This document shows positions 41,301 to 52,189 of a DNA stretch of 64,000 bases, in pieces. The notes beneath the pieces were generated by a model. That model did not search any database and was not told where the DNA came from. It saw nothing but the letters and a program-made list of their open reading frames with translations. The stretch lies in assembly GCA_964036155.1 (NCBI GenBank), contig OZ038422.1:434001-498000 (forward strand), read 5' to 3'. Origin of the DNA: Diploscapter coronatus. Taxonomy: Eukaryota > Nematoda > Chromadorea > Rhabditida > Rhabditidae. Every line of letters begins with the position of its first letter. Within the stretch, counting starts at the first letter, position 1. The position numbers and the translations under genes were made by a program.

Positions 41301-43753
41301 AGCTGTTCGCGTTTACAATCAGGGAGGACACAGAGGATACCATGTGGATCGTGGAACCCACCAACGGCCTCCAGATGGCCAACTTCAACCAGAAGATACA
41401 TAATCGGGTAGGATTTTAAAAGAATTAAAAATCACTGAAATTACGACTAAAATAAGAATAAGATTTTAATGATAGAAGATCGCTCATTTCAACTCCTTGA
41501 TCCTAGAGTGGAACGCTAAACTTGGGAGGGCTGTTTTTAAAAAGATGTGGCTAAAATTTGGTCAAAAATCGTCGAAAGAAGTGAAAGAAAAGTTGCAAAG
41601 TTTAGTTGTACGAAAATGAAAAATTACGGGATATAAACGCAAGGTGAAAATATGGGCTTCAGCTGTTCGTGGACACGGGCCGCGATTTTATCATCGAGGA
41701 GCTGCTGCCGGTCGTCGAGTGCAAGGGCCACCAGACCACCCTCATCAGGTACATCAAAAGGTAAAGGGGGTGTATTTTTCACAACAATTCAATGTTGACT
41801 CCTGATTTTTTTTGTAAAGTGCATTATATTTACAAATTGATTATTTTAGAAGGTTCCGCCCCCGCGCCTCGTCTTCCACATCGTTCTCATCGACCTTCTC
41901 CACGGCCTCCATGCAACGTTTGGAAACATCGAGTCTGCCTCCGCCAAGGACTTCTCTTTACAGGTAAAAAATTTTAAGGAATCTTTTTTTTTTTTTTAAG
42001 AAACACCACCTTTAGAAGATATATATAAGATAGATTGTGAGGCCCTTCTATTTTCGAAGGAAAAATATTGTAATGTTTCCAGAAGAGCTCTGAGCAGCGC
42101 CTCGTTTCTGTTCACGAACAGATTCAGACATCCCTTCACCAGACCGAATTTGTCCAAGATTGGTCAGTTTTTTTTTCCTTTTACTTTTGTCGACAAATAA
42201 ATAGATCTATCGAATATTAGTATTATCGATTGGGGGAGAACGTCGATATTCAAAAATTGCAAAAATCAACTAATTTCAGCCGAAGATCAATTGGAGAGCC
42301 CGCAAAGTGGCACGCTTACTCCGAAAGCCAATACAAACGGGAATGGAGCAGGGAATTTCGGTCCGATCCCGGGTAACTAAAATATCTCGGCAAAAAGTTT
42401 ACAAGCATCTCACATTTTCTTTACTTACTCTGAACGAGTTATTTTTATCGGCCTCTGTAATTACTACCCTTTTTCTCTTCTCCATACTATTTCTCAGAAA
42501 AGAAGATGGCAGCTACAGTGAGCCTTTTTATCAAGAACCGAGATATTTTCTCTATTTCAGGCTCTTCGCTCAACACCACAGCCTCCAAGGATGGCATTGA
42601 ACTGCTCATCACGCCCAAAGCTTCTGCCCCAAATCAGGAAAGGTTAGGTTTTCGTTAAAAAATTATGTTTAGCTTGAAAAACGAAGCCGCATCATTCAAT
42701 TTTGATTGATAGAGGATTTTGAAACTTATTTTATTTATATTTAGCGTAGTAAAATTAGTATTATAACGAAATAAATTTCGGGGAAATTTTCGATACTTAT
42801 GCAGATCGAAAACCCTTTTCCTTATTCTTGATGATTTCAAAACTTGAACTGTGCAATTAACATGAATATTACATTTGAAGAGAGTTGCACTTCGAGGGAG
42901 ACAAAATTTTGAAAAATATGACGTTTTAAAAAATAGACTCACTGTAGCTACCATCCTCTTTTCTAAGAAGCAGCATGGAGAAAGGAAAAAGAGGGTGGTA
43001 ACTTCAAGGGGCCAACAAAATTATCATTTTCAGACGTCGCCTCCAGCCTGACACGTTCATCTCGCGCGTGCAGAGGACGTTCTCGCGCAAATCGACCATT
43101 CACCCCAGAAGAAATGGCACTCTGCCCTCCCAACCACAGGTAATTTTTAATCTTCCGAAATCACTTAGCCTGATAATTTGTAAAGTAGTAAGGTAGCAAG
43201 GCATAGTTAAGGGAAAGGGATAAGGTGAGTTAGAAGAGAAATAGTATATGATTAGAAACATTACCACCTTACGAACTTTACAAATTGCCTTTAGCCTCTG
43301 TCATAAAAAAATTTCTCGAATTCTTTATATTCGAAATATCGCATCATTTTAGAAATACAATACCAATGAGTGCTATTATCATCAATTGCAACCATCAACC
43401 ATAAAAGCTATTTTCTTGTTAAAAATTTGAATTCACCATTTGCACTCAGACGTTGCAACATTTTCGAACTGCATGAAACGAGATAGTGTATATTTTCGAG
43501 GGACGGAAAGAAGGGATTCTCGTTTTCGTCTTTCGATAAGACAGGCACGCTCTCATTTCATGCGGTTAACCGCGCAGTTCGAAAAGTTGCGCAAGCCTAT
43601 TGGCACTATGAATTAAATGCTAAAGTTAACTTTGAGTAATTTTTAAAAAATCGATTTGAGAGAAACCATCTGATGATGCAACTGGCCGAATCCGACGATG
43701 ACTTGGAGCCACCCCGAGCGGGCAGTTATGAACCGGTTTCCATATCCAAGTGA
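35343..43753 (+). CDS. ect-2: ECT2 Rho guanine-nucleotide exchange factor
   Basis: RhoA activator for cytokinesis and cortical polarity, acting at the equatorial cortex with centralspindlin. Twenty-four exons close exactly to about 962 residues: 35343-35486, 35645-35854, 36117-36257, 36486-36542, 36776-36883, 37005-37107, 37289-37404, 37552-37625, 37877-38010, 38279-38427, 38662-38838, 39053-39244, 39467-39652, 39920-40051, 40445-40509, 40792-40880, 41262-41407, 41663-41760, 41850-41963, 42083-42162, 42280-42372, 42561-42642, 43034-43139, 43661-43753. N-terminal BRCT repeats are recognisable (DLIVTVNLPEERKRRCMDLV, IVRFSWVEECWRNR, ATHIIYSSN, NAEWFWMSINAQ). The DH domain runs from about RRLQVCRELLETETNYINAL to LIRPVQRLPSVILLMKEI, then a PH domain (REGKRMMLMLFHDVIII, QLFAFTIREDTEDTMWIVEP). 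The tail is Ser/Arg-rich, with many possible phosphosites. Two introns use GC donors. M at 35343 is the first ATG in frame; frame stays open upstream to 35301 without another ATG. Confidence 0.95.
36258..36259 (+). other. GC splice donor in ECT2 BRCT region
   Basis: The exon ends GTCAGGAAAGAG and the intron starts GCACGC; the next exon starts GCCTCCGACAAG. The product MNGHVRKEASDKTN aligns without gap to the BRCT segment MGGVIRKDFNSKVT of ECT2. Using the nearby GTCAGG instead would delete VRKE. Phase is 0 either way, so the choice rests on homology. Confidence 0.7.
36641..36767. mobile_element. Hairpin MITE, family G
   Basis: CAGGACTTCTCAAAACTCAG and CCCGCAGAAAAATAGC pair with ACTATTTTTCTGCGGGTCAC and GTTTTGAGAAGTCTG. 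Its right end lies about ten bases before the ECT2 exon starting at 36776. Confidence 0.85.
39245..39246 (+). other. GC splice donor in ECT2 DH domain
   Basis: The exon ends CGACCCGTTCAG and the intron begins GCACCT; the next exon starts AGATTGCCCTCT. This gives RPVQRLPSV, a core DH-domain motif. The only nearby GT (inside CCCGTTCAG) would remove the Val-Gln of this motif. Confidence 0.85.
40098..40225. mobile_element. Hairpin MITE, family G, diverged
   Basis: The left part CGACACCCGCAGAAAAATAG and right part GTGGGCCACGTTTGAGAAGT match the ends of the copy at 36641-36767. The internal GTCATATCGAGAG is also shared with it. It lies in an ECT2 intron. Confidence 0.65.
40597..40740. mobile_element. 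Hairpin MITE, family K
   Basis: GCTGCAACGTTTTCGAACCG, then CGCGGTTAGCTGCAGGAAGC, is mirrored at the right by TTTCGCCTGCAGTTAATCGC. The interior ATAGTGCATC and GACGCACTAT pair. A relative lies at 43451-43596. It lies in the ECT2 intron 40510-40791. Confidence 0.75.
40904..41043. mobile_element. Hairpin MITE, family D
   Basis: It starts CGTTGGGACGTTTTCCACCA and ends TGCTGTGGAAGCGTCCCAAC. The interior (GATAGTAATTACAAAGCTGG) matches the copy at 6023-6150. It is inserted soon after the ECT2 donor at 40881. Confidence 0.85.
42228..42257. repeat. Fragment of family F hairpin
   Basis: GATTGGGGGAGAACGTCGAT followed by ATTCAAAAATTGCA matches one end of family F, but the other end is missing. It lies in an ECT2 intron 22 bp before the exon at 42280. 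Confidence 0.55.
42468..43000. repeat. Inverted repeats flanking ECT2 exon 22
   Basis: CTTCTCCATACTATTTCTCA and GAAGATGGCAGCTACAGTGA (42475-42523) are complementary to TCACTGTAGCTACCATCCTC and TTCTAAGAAGCAGCATGGAG (42938-42985). The arms of about 60 bp enclose the 82-bp coding exon 42561-42642. Each arm looks like half of a hairpin element. Confidence 0.7.
43179..43288. mobile_element. Hairpin MITE in ECT2 intron
   Basis: ATAATTTGTAAAGTAGTAAG at the left pairs with CACCTTACGAACTTTACAAA at the right. The interior has GAAATAGTATATG. It lies in the long intron 43140-43660. Confidence 0.75.
43451..43596. mobile_element. Hairpin MITE, family K
   Basis: CGTTGCAACATTTTCGAACT and GCATGAAACGAGATAGTG pair with CTCTCATTTCATGCGGTTAA and GCAGTTCGAAAAGTTGCG. 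It shares its outer end with 40597-40740. It lies in the same ECT2 intron as the previous element. Confidence 0.75.
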
Positions 43754-45524
43754 GAGGTGAAGATTTGGCTAAGCGGCAAAATGCGACGGTTTTTACCATT
43801 TTTGCAAAAATTTTGATAGAAATGGTAATTAGTTTGAATTTTTAGTAAAGTAAACATTTTTTGCACAAAACTGTGGCATAGGGAAAATGGTGTATAAGAC
43901 TTTTGAAAAAATCGATAAATTTTCTAGAAAACCGTTTGACCGAGTACCATTTTCTCTAATTATAGTAAACTAGAAAAGGCGCTAGAGATTTGACTTGAGC
44001 GCCTTGTACGTTTATTCGTCATTTATTTATTTTCATCCATTTCATTCTTTCTTTATCATATCATTTTTACCTGATCTCTTCAGTTTTATCAAATTATCAT
44101 TAGACTTAGGTCTCGAATTTATGTCAGATAATTGTGTGCCCATTTTAGATCAAAATGTGTCCCCTAAAATTTGTATTTTTACGCCGCTTCGATAATTTTT
44201 CTGACTGAAATCTGCCTAGGTTAGAGTAATTCCCCTGATCCCTCCAATGTTATCAAATTATCAGTGATTAAGTACAGTCATTTATCAAAGAAAAATGAAT
44301 CTTCTTTCAAGCTTTCTACGGGTAATTTTCATGTCGATTTGTGGCAGTGATGATTTTATGTGATTTTTCTTTCTCGCTTTTTTTTTTGTAGATTTTTTGT
44401 TTTTCTAAAAATTAGAAAGATAAGGTTTGATAGAATAAAGATTTGCTGAAAATATGTAGGCTTCAACATTCCGAATATGTTTTTTTTTTCAAAAATACTA
44501 ATATTGGAATAATTGCCAGTTATACCCGCTAAAATTCGGCAAGAGGGATTAGTATTTTCTAAATTAGGAAGTTGGATAAATGAAGTTAGATTGCGATAAA
44601 CTTGATGTTTTTATCAAGACATGTATTAGAATAAAATGTCCCCGAGATTTTCCCTAATAATAACGCGTCATTTGTAACGTACAGTTTTATGCGCTCTCAG
44701 CCCGAGAAAATTAAGATTCGTCGTTTCTTAGAAACGTCATTTTCCAGTTCCATGCTGGTGTTTTGTCTATGATGAGATGACCTTCCGAACTAATCTAAAT
44801 AATGACATAAGGAAAAGACATGAAACCAAAGTGCAAATATGGTGCGAGTTCAATGAAAATCACTTCGATATCGCAAATATTTGATTCTTTACCTTTTGCC
44901 CAACGAAAATATATTATCTTCAACACTTCTTTTGCAAGGTTCGTTATAATTCTATCCAAAAAAATACACTTAGTTTCTAAGTCTTCTAAATGAGATTTTA
45001 TGAGCTCGATTTCACCATTATTTCAAATATCAAGATGTTATTTCTGTAACAAAATAATCAAAATTTTGTCTTTATTCGATGATATCATCGCATTTCAAGC
45101 AGATCTTCATCTTTGCAGGTTTGTGTTCAAATATGGTGTCTTATTCTATGTGATTTTCAAATGGTATTCTTCATAATATTGTCAGTAAATCTAATCCCAT
45201 TATCATTTTTCCGATGCATAGTTTTTGCATTCTGTCTCCGTCTGATTTATGTTCAATTTAGCGCAAATTACAGTGTCCTTTGCAGAGATCAAACGTCATC
45301 AGAAATGGCGTTACGAAAATCGCGAAGATCTTTTATTTTAGCGAGCGATTTTTCACCTTTAGATTTATCAATGTTATTTTTGGATTGGCTAGGTTTCAGG
45401 AAAATTTATGGATAAGAAGAAATACAGTATCTCCGATTTTCAGATATTTCAAATGTTTTCAGTATAAATAATAAAAAAACGAATTTTATTAGAAACTTTC
45501 AAATTTTCGAGGGCAGTTACTAAC
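43754..45524. other. 3' flank of ECT2, no gene seen
   Basis: About 1.8 kb of AT-rich DNA follow the ECT2 stop. It would include the 3' UTR. No coding frame with homology, RNA gene or clear inverted repeat was recognised. Confidence 0.5.
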
Positions 45525-46665
45525 CTCTGTTGCATTGATATAAGGCACCCCTAAAAATCGCTTGTATTCAGGCAACGAATGAGATTCAGAAGTAGGGATC
45601 ACTTCCAATCGATGGAGCATCATCGAAAACAGTAACTCCAATAAAAAATTTGGAAAAATTTCCGCGCGTAATTATGTTTACGGATAAAAACCAATTTTCG
45701 CTTGTTGCATTGATATAAGGCACTTTTTAATTTTAATCGATTCAGCCACATATACTGGGCCAATCTGGCTGAAATTTTATACAGATAATTCACTTCACAT
45801 CTCCCTAATATCTACCAAGTTTCAGCTCTTTTCGATTTGAAATAAGAAAACAGGAAAAGTTTAACTAGAGAGTATCGTTAACTATTGAAATTCTCAATTT
45901 TGTTAAGGATTTGCATGAGAGGTTATCGAAAAAAAAAAAATCATAAGTCCGCATGTACTCGAGTAAACGAAAAACTGTTTACATGCCATGATAGTATCAC
46001 TATTGGAGTTCTAGAAAATCATAATGGTTTATCTCCAAAAAAATCCTACAGAGCACAACACGAATTTTTCTAAAAATGATAAAAAAAATTGCCTTATTTT
46101 CTATAGTTAACGTAATGCCTGATGTTTGAAGGGTATGTACTTCCCAAATACGTACATTCAGATAGTGATTTTGGGCTCAAAAGATTCGCAAAATGAAGAG
46201 CTTTCAAGGCTATCAAATTTATTATAATACCATTTATCCTTCTCGAATTACGAATTTTTTTCGACAACTTTTCATGCAAATCCTTAACAAAATTGAGAAT
46301 TTCAATAGTTAACGACACCCTCTAGTTAAACTTTTCCTGTTTTCTTATTTCAAATCGAAAAGAGCTGAAACTTGGTAGATATTAGGGAGATGTGAAGTGA
46401 ATTATCTGTATAAAATTTCAGCCAGATTAGCCCAGTGTATGTGACTGAATCGATTAAAATTAAAAAGTGCCTTATATCAATGCAACAAGCGAGAATTGGT
46501 TTTTATCCGTAAACATAATTACGCGCGGAAATTTTTTCAAATTTTTTATTGGGGTTACTGTTTTCGATGATGCTCCATCGATTGGAAGTGATCCCTACTT
46601 CTGAATCTCATTCGTTGCCTGAATACAAGCGATTTTTAGGGGTGCTTTATATCAATGCAACAGAG
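45525..46665. mobile_element. 1.14-kb palindromic foldback element
   Basis: The ends CTCTGTTGCATTGATATAAG and the complement ATATCAATGCAACAGAG bound two arms that pair almost throughout, with the centre near 46095. The sub-motif TTGCATTGATATAAGGCAC recurs inside each arm (about 45707 and 46478), so the arms are themselves composite. No convincing target duplication (flanks TTACTAAC / TTTATTTA). No transposase frame. It lies between the convergent ECT2 and galectin genes. Confidence 0.85.
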
Positions 46666-46830
46666 TTTATTTAACGAAACTCTATAGTTAGAGATAGGCG
46701 AGAGAAGGAAAGTAGAGAGATAGTGTGAGAAAAGATAGCGTCTCGTCATTAACATTTATTGGGTTTTTGGAGGTGCTTTTCCGAGTTGCGAGAAAATAGT
46801 CCTTCCGCGAAATTGCAACTTGTCCCTAGT

Positions 46831-49800
46831 TTAATGCGTAACGTGGGCAGAGTGAACGTGTACGTCGCCAGAAATCTCGATCATATGAATGTTGTGGCCG
46901 GGCAGACGCTCGACAAAATCTGCGTAGGGCTGTCCGTTGATCAGAATCTAAAAACCGTACCCTATTATTGCAAAATTGAACATTTTGAGGTCAGGCCCCT
47001 TTTTAACGTACCGCGATGACGCCGTTATTAGAGAGAAATTCGATAGTATAGACGTGGTCTCGTCTGAATGGGAAATCGCCAAATCGCTCCTCGTTTTGCC
47101 AAGAGCCGTTTTGAGTCGAGTTACGGACGATCGCTTGCTCCTAAAATGATATTTTTCGAATTGTCAACGTTGTAAATACTGTACGAAATGCATATAATAG
47201 TGCAGGAAAAGAAGTCGCTATCAGCCAATATCCTACCCTAACCATACACACCATTTCGCATATCTTGAGGTCTTGATGTCGTGCAGTTTTCGAATAGCCT
47301 TTTTTAGAATTTATAAATTCTTAAGAGTGAATGTCAGTAAGGACCAAAGTCGGTGTTTCCGGGGGTCCGTCGATTTGGCTGATTTACATATATATTGTTC
47401 AGTTTTTCACGCTAATTCTCATGGTGCTATTCGTTTTTCATAAAAATGATCGTATGCAGGATTACGGTAGCTTGAAGTTTTGAGAAATCCGACCTCGGGA
47501 AAAAATTCATAACTTCCTTATTTGTGGGCCAAATCGAACGGGGTTTTCAACATTGGATAGCCCACGAAAAACTCTACAAATGATGTAACTACGACCACCT
47601 GCTACGATCAATGATTTCCCGCCAAAAATTTTATTTCCGAAAATTTGACCCTGGTCGACTGCAGTTTTTCAATTTTTTACCCCAATTAGAGTTCCGTCCC
47701 CAAGCTGGAAATTGACTTATTTTGTAGAGAATTAAATTCTACATCTAAATATATAAAAATCTTCAAAAAAAAGGGTAGTCGAAACCACGAAAAATGCGTA
47801 AAACTAGTACATTCTTATATAGGATGTCAAAATTTGATCCCCTATAAATTTCTTATTTGTAGACCAAATCGAATTTAGTGTTTTGTGTTAGATAGCCCAT
47901 GAAAAACTCTACAAATAATGTAACTATAACCACCTGCTACGACCAACAACTTCTCGCCAAAATTTTAAAATCCGAAAAAAATTCGAAAATGTGTTTCTTA
48001 CCTGGTCGCGGTTTTTCGATTTTTTACCCAAATTAGAGTTCCGTCCCCAAGCTGGAAATTGGCTTATTTTATAGAGAATTAAATTCTCCATCTGAATATA
48101 TAAAAATCTTCAAAAAAGAGGGTAGTCGAAACCACGAAAAATGCGTCCGAACGTGTAAAATCAGGGTGATTATTCCATAGTTCTAACTTTGACCCCTCAC
48201 AACTCTTATTTTTGGACCAAATTTCATAATTCTTTTTTTTTATTTTGTAGATCTTACCGAGGAGAATATAGCAAAAATAAAAATAAAATTTTTAAAAATT
48301 AATTTTGGCGAGAAAAAATTACCATAAGTTACCCTATATAACCGTACTACGTTTACGCGTAAATGATGTCAGAAAAATTTCTTCTTCCAGTATGTTGTGT
48401 AGATGGACATGGTGAACAACTTTCGTTCCAAGACTTACCTCGAATTCATATTTGTATGAGCTCCAGAATTTTTTGAAGTTCAATGACTAATTATTGCAAA
48501 GTGCCGTTTTGACAGTAAATTTCAAAAATTCATATCTCCCTATGTGTGCACATTCGAGAATAAGTTCTGGAACAAAAGTTGACTAACTTGAAGAGATCTA
48601 CAAGATTTCATGGAAAATTCCGACGTTAACTCACATTACACTTGTAAATACAGTACGGGTATATAGGGTAACTTCGGATAATTTTTTCCCACCAAAATTA
48701 ATTTCTAAAAATTTTCTTTATATTTTTACTTTATTCCACTACTCAAAATCTACGAAATAAAAAAATAATAATTAAATTTGGTTCAGAAATAAGAAAGTTG
48801 TGGGGAGTCAAAGTTGACACTATGAAATAATCACCCTGATTTTACACGTTCGGACGCATTTTTCGTGGTTTCGACTACCCTCTTTTTTGAAGATTTTTAC
48901 ATATTCAGATGGAGAATTCAATTCTCTACAAAATAAGCCAATTTCCAGCTTGGGGACGGAACTCTAATTGGGGTAAAAAAATGAAAAACTGCAGTCGACC
49001 AGGGTCAAATTTTCGGAAATAAAATTTTTGGCGGGAAATCATTGATCGTAGCAGGTGGTCGTAGTTACATTATTTGTAGAGTTTTTCGTGGGCTATCCAA
49101 TGTTGAAAACCTCGTTCGATTTGGCCCACAAATAAGGAAGTTATGAATTTTTCCCCGAGGTCGGATCAGTCAAAACTTCAAGCTACCGTAATCCTGCATA
49201 CAATAATGTTTATGAAAAATGAATAGCACCACGAGAATCAGCGTGAAAAACTGAACAATATATGTGTAAATCAACCAAATCGACGGACCCCCGGAAACAC
49301 CCCTTTGCTAAGACTTTGGTTTTTCCTGACATTCACTCTTAAATGACTATTTTAAAGATTTTGCCATTGGTAATTCAAAAGTTATTATCTTAAAATTCTG
49401 CTAATTTAGATCATTTTGAATAAAGAAAATTACATTGACTTTTCTCATGCAACATGATTGGAAACCTTAGATCATCGATTAAATTTGGTAGCTACATATA
49501 TGAAAAAATTAGAAAGAAAATTTGGACTTCAGACTATCATCTTATTCAAAAATTTTAAATGGTAGAGACTTCGTTAGTTCACTAGTTCACTTGTGTTTTA
49601 GATTTTTGTTTTGTACTATTTACATGCTCCTGAATATTTTCGTTTTCATTGAATGGGAAGTTTCTGATAAGAGGACTTCATACTTGCGTGCATTAGGTCT
49701 TATCTTGGACGCTAAGAAGTACCAAAATACTCTTTTCCCTAAAAGTTGTCGCGCCACGTATTGCAGAACATATTTTGAAATAAAATTTCGCAAAATGATC

Positions 49801-50395
49801 AAATTTTTGCAGAAAATTGATCCAAATATAAAATGGAAAAGCCTGAAGCTGCATGACACGCGCATGATCTTATGACATGTGAAATAGTCTAGAAAAAAAC
49901 CCTATCATCATATATCCCCCTAGCCATACACTATTTCACATGCGCACGAGGTTATGCGGTTTCCAGATAGCCATTTTGATAAAAAAAAAAGACTTTTTAA
50001 ATAAAATGTATCTTACATCAAATCTAGCGCTGAAGTGCAAGATGATGTCATCGGGGGTTTTCAAATTGACTTGGAATCGATCTCCGTGGGTCGGTTTAAC
50101 TACCAGCCTGAGACGGCCACCGTTATTGAAGTTCTGGACGGGAATTTCAACCGGCACTGGCTAAACATTCAGTTTCATAAGGAGTTTAAAGGGGACAAAA
50201 AGTGATCTTTATCTAAAATCATTTTAAAACGAGTATGATTAGAATTTTTTCAAGAAAAAACTTTTCTTCACTGGAAATCCCAAATTTTAGAATAATGAGT
50301 AAAGTAAGAAAGTTGATCTTGATTTAAAAACTCGAACTCACCGGATTAAAAAACTCATTTCCAAAGTGAACACCAGCTCCAGATCCGATAGGCAT
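46831..50395 (-). CDS. lec: Single-domain galectin
   Basis: Beta-galactoside-binding lectin of 147 residues in four exons that keep frame: 50342-50395, 50017-50160, 47012-47140, 46831-46947. It starts MPIGSGAGVHFGNEFFNP and ends in DVHVHSAHVTH and stop. Galectin landmarks in order: PVPVEIPVQNF, LRLVVKPTHGDRFQVNLKT, DIILHFSARFD, the next-exon IVRNST, then WQNEERFGDFPF (the W-x-x-E-x-R sugar site), the strand YTIEFLSNNGVIAILINGQ, then FVERLPGHNIHMIEISGDV. In the ligand site the His and distal Arg of the usual H-x-N-x-R are kept, but Ser-Ala replace Asn-Pro, so specificity may differ. There is no signal peptide, as is normal for galectins, which leave cells by a non-classical route. TTTTTCAG lies 15 bp before the ATG, a possible trans-splice acceptor. 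The intron 47141-50016 is filled by a 2-kb palindrome. Confidence 0.92.
47168..47300. mobile_element. Hairpin MITE, family O-like, diverged
   Basis: ACTGTACGAAATGCATATAA and TAGTGCAGG on the left are partly complementary to CACCATTTCGCATATCTTGA and the following GTCGTGCAGTTTTCGAATAG. The interior AAGAAGTCGCTATCAGCCAA is shared, inverted, with 53611-53757. Confidence 0.65.
47321..49342. mobile_element. 2.0-kb palindrome in galectin intron with one-sided tandem duplication
   Basis: The outer ends TTAAGAGTGAATGTCAG and CTGACATTCACTCTTAA are perfect complements. The arms pair through most of their length around a centre near 48500. The left arm carries two tandem copies of a unit of about 335 bp (near 47505-47840 and 47840-48160; shared GAGTTCCGTCCCCAAGCTGG). 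The right arm has only one (about 48840-49160). The TTAA at each edge could be a piggyBac-type duplication or part of the palindrome; this cannot be decided. No transposase frame is present. Confidence 0.85.
49850..49972. mobile_element. Hairpin MITE, family O (CATGACATGTGAAATAGT)
   Basis: GCATGATCTTATGACATGTG then AAATAGTC pairs with ACTATTTCACATGCGCACGA and GGTTATGCGGTTTCC. It is inserted in the galectin intron 45 bp from exon 2. Relatives are at 60461-60571 and 62626-62745. Confidence 0.8.
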
Positions 50396-50860
50396 TTTTA
50401 TGAAGGTTTTCTGAAAAATCGAAGATCCGAAAATGACAAAATTTTTATAAATAATGACAAAGATCATGAAAATAAAAATGATGCAAGTAAAAATGGCAAT
50501 TTCTCAGCTTTTTGAGCATTTGATAGCGCCGTATAGCGCCGTACTCTCGTTTCTGTCATTATAAGGTCGGTCTTAATCATCAAAATTCGTTATCAGTGGT
50601 TAAACCATTTCAAAATTACTTTTATCTCTACGCCTATTCAAATGTTCTAGAAGCGAAAAAAACCGGTAATGAATCATAAATTTTGAAAAAGCATTATTTT
50701 TGAAATGTCGTCCTGATAATAAATTAGAGTAGTCATCGATTTGAGCAGGAGTAAATAGAATTCAGAGGATTTCTCACTGCTTTGTTTGTCTTTTGAAGTA
50801 TTGAAGGTTGATTGAACTTGGCTTAATCTGTAAATAGTAATCTCTTTTGCTTACCTTTTT

Positions 50861-51115
50861 TCCAAAATATGGTGTTTGTATCGTCAATTCCGTTCATATT
50901 TTCGCCGGATGGAGAATCTGCTCCGAGGCTAAAATTGAAAACAACCAATAAACAGTAACAGAGGAAACACACGTGGGCGGAGGCGAAATGGAGAAAAGCC
51001 AAGTGTTCATTCACTGTTTATTGGTTGTTTTCGATTTTAGCTTTGGAGCAGATTCCTCATTCGGTGAAAATATTAACAGGATTGGTGATATATTCATCAA
51101 TGTATGCCTTCCAAA
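50861..51115. repeat. Imperfect inverted repeat encoding mirrored peptide-like frames
   Basis: TTCAATTTTAGCCTCGGAGC (minus strand, about 50930) and TTCGATTTTAGCTTTGGAGC (plus strand, about 51030) lie in arms of about 90 bp separated by about 45 bp. Each arm read outward gives a related frame, CLLVVF-N/D-FS-L/F-GADS...GEN-M/I-N. The minus frame (50823-51014) begins with a Met and a hydrophobic stretch like a signal peptide and meets a GTAAGC donor after WKK. No partner exon was confirmed. Confidence 0.55.
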
Positions 51116-51715
51116 AACTGGGAATAACATGTTCCTAACCTCAAATTTCCTGTAGAAATTGCTGGAATCCCTCCATCTATGCTCTCTAAAAAGGGCATGA
51201 AGTAAGCCATTCCCGAGATAAATTCGAGTGAAATCTACATTTTTCGTGGCTGTTGCGCTAAATCTTCTTTTCGGCATTCGGAAATTCCTCTTTGAAATGT
51301 CAAAGTTCACTGCGTAAAGGCGAAGCGCGCACGCGTTAACGATTCATAAAATTGGCCATATAACCCGAGAAATGTGCGTGATGAAGTGCAAAAGGAACAT
51401 TTCATCTGTAGATGTCGAAATCTTGTCTTTCCTCGACCCACACCCGGGAGTAATGACCAATAAGCGAGCTAACCGTATTGAAAGAATTCGCCTTCGATAG
51501 AATGAAGGCAGCCTCGAAAATGGCTGCATTGTTTAACATACGAAATAGTTTAAAAAGGAATGTATTATTCTCTACCATCTCTTTGCTATTTTAGATGTAA
51601 CTATGCTAGAAATTCATTTTAGCTGGGACAATATATTCGTCTGAGATTCTAAATTCTGCTCCGACGTCTTTTTCTGAAGAACTTTTTCTTATAAATATCT
51701 TTCTGGCAGCTATTG

Positions 51716-51870
51716 TTGATGCCAAAATCTGGAAGACCAACATGAGAGGAGAGAAGTGATTTTAGCCCAGTCTCTTTCTCCTTTTCGCGTGTTATTTGTC
51801 GATTTTCTAACTACTAAAAATAACTGCACCACTCTGCACGCCTTCCAAATTTGGACACCAACAATACTCT
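51716..51870. mobile_element. Hairpin MITE, family T
   Basis: GATGCCAAAATCTGGAAGAC pairs with GCCTTCCAAATTTGGACACC. The interior GAGACTGGGCTAAAATCACT (minus strand) is shared with 60575-60690, which has the opposite orientation. Confidence 0.7.
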
Positions 51871-52189
51871 TTCGAATTATCAGAAAGAATAAGACACAGT
51901 CGGGTGAAACCTCGGAAGGACATATAATTCGAACATCGAGAGAGACTCGAGGCAGTTAAATGAACATCACTACGAGGCGCGCACCCGATCGAATGCGATA
52001 GTCGTTCGAAGTTCGGCCGATTCGATGTCGAAAAATGATACCTTTAAGACGACGCTTGATGATTTTATTGCTCTAAATTAAACGAATAGACATCTGTATC
52101 TATTAGAGTTTTGATGGTGCTGAAAATAGGCCTTGCCTTTTGAGTTTATGAAGTTAGGAAGTGAATTAGATTTTTTATAGTGACACAAA

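Noticed and set aside
49522..49875. 117-codon frame on the plus strand in the galectin intron
   Set aside because: It overlaps the edge of a family O hairpin, lacks homology, and the opposite strand carries the confirmed gene.
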